Below, one piece after another: positions 8,265-10,830 of a stretch of 10,830 bases of DNA (positions are counted from its first letter, which is position 1; every line of letters starts with the position of its first letter). Position numbers and translations under genes: made by a program. The DNA is taken from NCBI GenBank assembly GCA_946401755.1, contig CAMIVH010000023.1:1-10830 (forward strand). The letters are read 5' to 3'. Below the pieces are notes generated by a model. The model ran no database searches. It was not told the origin of the DNA and saw nothing but the letters and a program-made list of their open reading frames with translations. Source of the stretch: an uncultured Caryophanales bacterium (GTDB lineage: Bacteria; Bacillota_I; Bacilli_A; RFN20; CAG-826).

Positions 8265-8278
8265 AATTATTAGCCTCC

Positions 8279-8911
8279 CTATTGTTTATTAATACGATGG
8301 AAGAAGACCGCTAAAGAACGGGCTAAATCCATGTTTTCAACGATGATGTTATCAGGGTGTTCTAAGTGAACTGGAACAAAGTTCCAAATCGCTTTAATAC
8401 CACTGTTAATTAATTTGTTAACGATTTCTTGTGTGACGTCCTTAGGAGTGGTTGCAATCGCTACTTCCACACCTAATTCCTTAATCTTATTATCCAAATT
8501 AAAAATAGAATAAATTGGTTTGCCTTCAATTGACTCACCGGTAATGGATGGATCAATGTCAAAACCGGCAACAATATCTAAGCCATAATCATCAAAGCCT
8601 TTAAACGACAAAAGAGCGCTGCCTAAATGACCAACGCCTACGAGAATAGCTTTATTGACTTGGTTATAACCAAGATATTCTTTTAAATGGTTAATCAAAG
8701 TATCAACATCTCTAGAACAGCCAGGTTTAGAACTATTAGGGGAAACGATTTGCAAATCCTTTCTCACTTGTTCTTCTGAACAGTTAAGAGCGTCCGCTAA
8801 TAAGCGAGAATTAACTTTGTTAATACCACTATTTCTTAAAGACAATAAAACGTTTAAGTAAACAGGATATCTTTCAATTTGTTTTAACGAAACTTTAGTT
8901 TTCATACTCAT
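8279..8911 (-). CDS. rex: Redox-sensing transcriptional repressor Rex (divergent wing)
   Basis: Homodimeric repressor that reads the NADH/NAD+ ratio and controls fermentation genes. From the ATG at 8911 it has 210 aa. A winged-helix DNA-binding domain (about 8-75) contains SRLLADALNCSEEQVRKDL. A Rossmann domain follows with VGVGHLG (91-97) and acidic FDID (117-120). The C-terminal swapped helix contains the Rex-typical NFVPVHL and VENMDLA. The wing after VRKDL reads IVSPNSSKPGCSRDV (55-69) instead of the common YFGxxGKRGxGY pattern, so DNA specificity may differ. An in-frame TTG at 8932 would add 7 residues, but it lies at the predicted transcription start, so I chose 8911; ATG at 8905 is also possible. 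No Shine-Dalgarno is visible before any of these, unlike most neighbours. It is first in rex-adhE, with two candidate operators around its promoter. Confidence 0.93.
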   Translation of the reverse strand: MSMKTKVSLKQIERYPVYLNVLLSLRNSGINKVNSRLLADALNCSEEQVRKDLQIVSPNSSKPGCSRDVDTLINHLKEYLGYNQVNKAILVGVGHLGSALLSFKGFDDYGLDIVAGFDIDPSITGESIEGKPIYSIFNLDNKIKELGVEVAIATTPKDVTQEIVNKLINSGIKAIWNFVPVHLEHPDNIIVENMDLARSLAVFFHRINKQ

Positions 8912-8913
8912 AG

Positions 8914-8933
8914 TTCGGTATTTTTTTACCAAT
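8914..8933. promoter_or_regulatory. Candidate Rex operator 1, at the transcription start
   Basis: Plus strand TTCGGTA-N6-TACCAAT, an imperfect 7-6-7 palindrome with an all-T spacer. It ends 2 bases upstream of the rex ATG and covers the predicted transcription start, where a bound repressor would block initiation. As RNA it could also form a GGUA/UACC hairpin just before the start codon. It shares its half-sites with the second copy at 8961-8980. It is not the textbook Rex box TTGTGAA-N4-TTCACAA, so assignment to Rex is inferred from location. Confidence 0.5.
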
Positions 8934-8936
8934 CTA

Positions 8937-8965
8937 TTTATAATCTGATTTTATGAGTATTTCAA
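8937..8965 (-). promoter_or_regulatory. Predicted promoter of the rex-adhE operon
   Basis: On the minus strand TTGAAA (-35, 8960-8965), a 17-base spacer and TATAAA (-10, 8937-8942) each match the vegetative consensus at 5/6 positions. The predicted start near 8930 leaves a leader of only about 19 bases before the ATG at 8911. The -35 overlaps candidate operator 2, and operator 1 lies just downstream of the -10. Confidence 0.7.
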
Positions 8966-8980
8966 TATTTTTTTACCGAA
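8961..8980. promoter_or_regulatory. Candidate Rex operator 2, overlapping -35
   Basis: Plus strand TTCAATA-N6-TACCGAA, with the same 7-6-7 layout and the same all-T spacer as operator 1. The two sites share a perfect-palindrome consensus, TTCGGTA-N6-TACCGAA. It covers the -35 hexamer, where a bound repressor would exclude RNA polymerase. The centres of the two sites are 47 bases apart. Confidence 0.5.
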
Positions 8981-8991
8981 GTATAGTATGT

Positions 8992-9024
8992 AATACTGCA
9001 TTGTTGCTATGCAACAAAAGTATT
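8992..9024. repeat. Perfect 17-base inverted repeat with an outer matching arm pair
   Basis: The core TTGTTGC-TAT-GCAACAA (9001-9017) is a perfect 7-3-7 inverted repeat. Outside it AATACT (8992-8997) and AGTATT (9019-9024) also pair, separated from the core by 3 and 1 bases. It lies upstream of the rex promoter and downstream of the terminator at 9037-9060, with no gene over it. It has no T-run suited to termination. The TTGTT...AACAA ends resemble a clostridial-type Rex box, but the spacing is one base short (17 rather than 18). An operator for Rex or another regulator is the most natural reading. Confidence 0.45.
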
Positions 9025-9036
9025 GGTTTACATAAT

Positions 9037-9060
9037 AAAAAACAGTGGCTTCCACCACTG
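9037..9060 (-). terminator. Terminator of the small membrane-protein cluster
   Basis: On the minus strand the stem CAGTGG/CCACTG with loop TGGAAG is followed directly by six T and then ATTATG: a classic intrinsic terminator. It begins 20 bases after the TGA stop of the gene at 9081-9353 and isolates that cluster from the rex promoter. Confidence 0.85.
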
Positions 9061-9080
9061 CATTTTGTGTCTTTTTTATC

Positions 9081-9353
9081 TCATAAAGCTAAGCGACTAT
9101 GGCGATGCTTTTTAATACTCTTAATAATAGAGATAATCGCGCAGACAATCCAATAAATGATCACTTCAACGAGAAGCACCCCAATAAATATAAATGGAGC
9201 ATAGAACACGCCAAAACTGCCCAAAGCTATTGGATTGAAGCCACAGATTAAGACATCAATACCAAAGGTAATGAATGCGGTCACTAAAAAAATTGTAGTT
9301 GCAGTAAGAATTATTGAGGCGATGCCTCTTTTTAATGTTAATTGTTTATTCAT
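9081..9353 (-). CDS. Small two-helix membrane protein, unknown function
   Basis: A 90-aa protein I do not recognise. It has two long hydrophobic segments (about 11-38 and 48-78) joined by a short GFNPIALGSFG turn. The N-terminus is basic (NKQLTLKRG) and the C-tail very basic (KSIKKHRHSR), predicting both ends in the cytoplasm by the positive-inside rule. There is no cleavable signal peptide or catalytic motif. The start is supported by AAGGA 5 bases upstream. It ends with TGA, showing that TGA is a stop codon in this organism. It is last in a tight cluster, 8 bases after its neighbour, and is followed by a strong terminator. That it is a real gene is supported by the ribosome site, operon spacing and terminator, not by homology. 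Confidence 0.75.
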   Translation of the reverse strand: MNKQLTLKRGIASIILTATTIFLVTAFITFGIDVLICGFNPIALGSFGVFYAPFIFIGVLLVEVIIYWIVCAIISIIKSIKKHRHSRLAL

Positions 9354-9361
9354 AATTATCC

Positions 9362-9625
9362 TTATTGTTTGTTAGCGGTTTGTTTGTGTTTTCTAATAAT
9401 TAGTTCACGTGTAGCGAGGATCAAAATGATTGAACCAATCATAACCGCTAATGCTGCGATGATACATACAACATATATAGTTTGACCATATTGGCCAGAT
9501 AATGAACTAATTATGTAGCCCATGCCAATGCCTGGAACAATTAGCATAATAAAGAACGCTAGTGCAGCAATTGCGATCAATGCTTCAACAACAGAAAATA
9601 CAGTAGATGCTTTTGATTTTTTCAT
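9362..9625 (-). CDS. Small two-helix membrane protein, unknown function
   Basis: An 87-aa protein I do not recognise. It has a basic N-terminus (MKKSK), a hydrophobic segment at about 11-38, a polar turn (SSLSGQYGQT, 40-49), a second hydrophobic segment at about 50-71, and a basic tail (RELIIRKHKQTANK). The layout, helix-turn-helix with both charged ends probably cytoplasmic, resembles the proteins on either side, though I see no convincing residue-level similarity. AAAAGGAA about 8 bases upstream supports the start. It lies 21 bases after the gene at 9647-9934 and 8 bases before the one at 9081-9353, so the three are very likely one transcript. Confidence 0.75.
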   Translation of the reverse strand: MKKSKASTVFSVVEALIAIAALAFFIMLIVPGIGMGYIISSLSGQYGQTIYVVCIIAALAVMIGSIILILATRELIIRKHKQTANKQ

Positions 9626-9646
9626 AACTATAATTCCTTTTCTTGC

Positions 9647-9934
9647 TTACATCATAACATTTTCATTGTAGTAGTGCAAATTTGCCTTCCCAGCAACACC
9701 TCTTTTAACGTCTATAATAAAGAGCACTACTGCTCTAATAAACATGCCAATGTTAATTAAAGAAATTCCAAAAGAAAGTATAAAAAATGTATAACTATTA
9801 CAATGTAGTAACAAATCTATCGCCCACATAAAGAAAGGCAAAAGAAGAATATGTAGCACCACTAACATAATGATGCCTACAATCAAATCCCTATAGGAAT
9901 AGAAACGATAGAACCACAAACTTCTAGGAATCAT
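9647..9934 (-). CDS. Small two-helix membrane protein, unknown function
   Basis: A 95-aa protein I do not recognise. An aromatic and basic N-terminus (PRSLWFYRFYSYRD) leads into hydrophobic segments at about 17-43 and 48-75. A partly basic tail follows (DVKRGVAGK), ending in a polar NLHYYNENVMM. The start has AAAGG 9 bases upstream and a predicted promoter with an extended -10 close by. It is the first gene of the tight three-gene cluster. The aromatic N-terminus sets it apart from the other three small proteins nearby. Confidence 0.7.
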   Translation of the reverse strand: MIPRSLWFYRFYSYRDLIVGIIMLVVLHILLLPFFMWAIDLLLHCNSYTFFILSFGISLINIGMFIRAVVLFIIDVKRGVAGKANLHYYNENVMM

Positions 9935-9953
9935 AGCTTAAAACCTTTGCTAG

Positions 9954-9983
9954 ATTCTATCATAACTTTTTTATTAATTACAA
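9954..9983 (-). promoter_or_regulatory. Predicted extended -10 promoter of the three-gene membrane-protein cluster
   Basis: On the minus strand TTGTAA (-35, 9978-9983), an 18-base spacer and TAGAAT (-10, 9954-9959), with TG one base ahead of the -10 (TGATAGAAT). Predicted start is near 9947, 13 bases before the ATG at 9934. It lies in the 59-base gap after the gene at 9994-10215, where I see no terminator, so read-through from that gene is also possible. Confidence 0.5.
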
Positions 9984-9993
9984 GTAGGAGATG

Positions 9994-10215
9994 TTACTTT
10001 GGTTTTTTAAAAATAAGTAAGAGTATTAGAGCAACTGCCGCCAAACAAGTTATGACGCAAACGCACGAAATAATGATTGCGGTTTCTAGCGTTACAAAAG
10101 AATTCATCGGTGTATATCTAACTGCATAACCAATAAAAGCATAAGCAAAACATCCGGCCACAATTGCTACTAATGAAAGCAAACTGATAAAAATAATTCT
10201 TTTAATTTTGCTCAT
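9994..10215 (-). CDS. Small two-helix membrane protein, unknown function
   Basis: A 73-aa protein I do not recognise. It has a basic N-terminus (MSKIKR), a hydrophobic segment at about 7-31, a short polar loop (RYTPMNSFVTLET, 33-45), a second hydrophobic segment at about 46-69 and a KKPK tail; both ends are predicted cytoplasmic. The first segment contains a cysteine at residue 22 after AIVAG, but the context is not a clear lipoprotein signal. The ribosome site is weak (GTGAAATCTT before ATG). It lies between the gpsA terminator and a promoter for the next three genes, so it may be transcribed alone or lead the cluster. It is the shortest and least certain of the four. Confidence 0.6.
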   Translation of the reverse strand: MSKIKRIIFISLLSLVAIVAGCFAYAFIGYAVRYTPMNSFVTLETAIIISCVCVITCLAAVALILLLIFKKPK

Positions 10216-10241
10216 AAGATTTCACAAAAAACATCACCACC

Positions 10242-10270
10242 AAAATATATAAAAACACTGGCTTAGTCAA
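10242..10270 (-). promoter_or_regulatory. Possible promoter overlapping the gpsA terminator
   Basis: On the minus strand TTGACT (10265-10270, in the terminator's loop side) is followed after 17 bases by TATTTT (10242-10247); TATATT two bases closer (15-base spacing) is an alternative -10. The -35 is good (5/6) but the -10 is poor or badly spaced. Predicted start is about 20 bases before the ATG at 10215. Confidence 0.3.
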
Positions 10271-10292
10271 CACAAACTGTTTAAGCCAGTGT
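10255..10292 (-). terminator. Terminator of gpsA
   Basis: A perfect 11-bp stem (ACACTGGCTTA/TAAGCCAGTGT) with a 16-base loop begins 8 bases after the gpsA stop on the minus strand. The run TTTT-ATATATTTT follows directly. This is a strong intrinsic terminator. Confidence 0.88.
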
Positions 10293-10300
10293 AATTATTT

Positions 10301-10830
10301 CTATAGATAAGCGATTTCGTTTTGTTTTTTACGCGCGAATAACTTTGTCACAGCGTCTTTAACGTTGGTTTTGCCATCGATAATCGCTGCAACTGTATCT
10401 ATGATAGGTAGTTGTAGATCGTATTTCTTCTCTAATTCTAAAGCGGCATCTAAGGAGTTAAGACCTTCGATGACCATACCAACTTGTTCCTTTGTTTCTT
10501 CTAAGGAATAGCCTTGGCCTAATAAATAGCCCGCTTTATGGTTTCTGGAGTGAACTGATGTTGCGGTAACAACGATATCACCAATACCAGTTAAACCAGA
10601 GAATGTATTAACATTCGCACCCATTGCTAAACCAATCTTAGTGATTTCTCTAAGACCTCTAGTGATTAACGCCGCTTTCGCGTTATCACCAAAGCCTAAA
10701 CCATCACTCATACCAGCGGCTAACGCGATAATATTTTTAAGCGCACCACATAATTCGACACCAACGATGTCTTGATTTGTATAAACTCTTAAAGAAGAGG
10801 AATAGAAGATGTTTTGAATTTCTTCAGCGT
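10301..10830 (-). CDS. gpsA: NAD(P)-dependent glycerol-3-phosphate dehydrogenase, N-terminus cut by window edge
   Basis: Reduces dihydroxyacetone phosphate to sn-glycerol-3-phosphate for membrane phospholipid synthesis, in the cytoplasm. About 175 C-terminal residues are visible and the frame stays open to the right edge; the family is about 330-340 aa, so the N-terminal Rossmann domain lies outside the window. Seen here are VELCGALKN with the catalytic lysine (near 10738), AAGMSDGLGFGDNAKAALITRG with the asparagine and glycine pattern of the substrate-binding domain, and GIGDIVVTATSVHSRNHKAG with the Arg-Asn that contacts substrate phosphate. An internal ATG at 10711 is not the start, since conserved residues continue upstream of it. 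It ends with TAG, followed by a strong terminator, so it is probably the last gene of its own operon. Confidence 0.96.
   Translation of the reverse strand, partial: AEEIQNIFYSSSLRVYTNQDIVGVELCGALKNIIALAAGMSDGLGFGDNAKAALITRGLREITKIGLAMGANVNTFSGLTGIGDIVVTATSVHSRNHKAGYLLGQGYSLEETKEQVGMVIEGLNSLDAALELEKKYDLQLPIIDTVAAIIDGKTNVKDAVTKLFARKKQNEIAYL

Noticed and set aside
8953..9156. 67-aa open frame on the plus strand
   Set aside because: It runs over the rex promoter, a palindrome, a terminator and the end of a minus-strand gene, with no ribosome site; the regulatory reading explains this DNA better.
9947..10129. 60-aa open frame on the plus strand
   Set aside because: It is antisense to the membrane-protein gene at 9994-10215 and to a good minus-strand promoter, with no ribosome site.
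10301..10711. Reading gpsA as a short complete gene starting at the ATG at 10711
   Set aside because: Conserved GpsA sequence, including the catalytic lysine segment VELCGALKN, continues upstream to the window edge, so it is a partial gene.
1..10830. Mobile element, CRISPR array, toxin-antitoxin pair, tRNA or rRNA
   Set aside because: I saw no transposase or integrase motifs, no regularly spaced direct repeats, no tRNA-like cloverleaf and no rRNA sequence on either strand.

Overview
The window looks like a piece of a fermentative, anaerobic, low-to-moderate-GC Firmicutes-type chromosome. Candidates are gut-associated Bacilli/Erysipelotrichia or Acholeplasma-like lineages that keep the standard genetic code; this placement is inferred from gene content, codon style and strong AGGAGG ribosome binding sites. 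TGA is used as a real stop (gene at 9081-9353) and the tryptophans I checked are TGG, so this is not a code-4 mollicute. All genes I can support lie on the minus strand, so transcription runs from high to low coordinates.

In transcription order, the window opens with the 3' half of gpsA (glycerol-3-phosphate dehydrogenase, cut by the right edge) and its strong terminator. Next come four small proteins of unknown function (73-95 aa). Each looks like a two-helix membrane hairpin with positively charged ends. They end at a clear terminator (9037-9060). A 148-base regulatory stretch (8933-9080) follows, holding a perfect 7-3-7 inverted repeat, a very good sigma-A-type promoter, and two copies of a TTCGGTA-N6-TACCGAA-like palindrome placed around that promoter. 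This promoter drives rex (NADH/NAD+-sensing repressor) and adhE (bifunctional acetaldehyde-CoA/alcohol dehydrogenase), which are 14 bases apart and end at a terminator at 5577-5630.

A second promoter, with a cre-like sequence just upstream, drives hydC-hydB-hydA, a trimeric NAD-linked [FeFe]-hydrogenase of the kind often electron-bifurcating. A GC-rich hairpin separates this operon from cysS (cysteinyl-tRNA synthetase, 3' end cut by the left edge).

Functionally the centre of the window is one redox module. AdhE reoxidises NADH by making ethanol from acetyl-CoA. HydABC exchanges electrons between NAD(H), probably ferredoxin, and H2. Rex is the natural sensor linking them. I see no mobile element, CRISPR array, tRNA or rRNA. 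I do not see a wholly new system. The most original leads are the divergent Rex wing paired with an unusual palindrome at its own promoter, a Cys-to-Ser change in the hydrogenase H-cluster motif, and the cluster of four membrane hairpin proteins.
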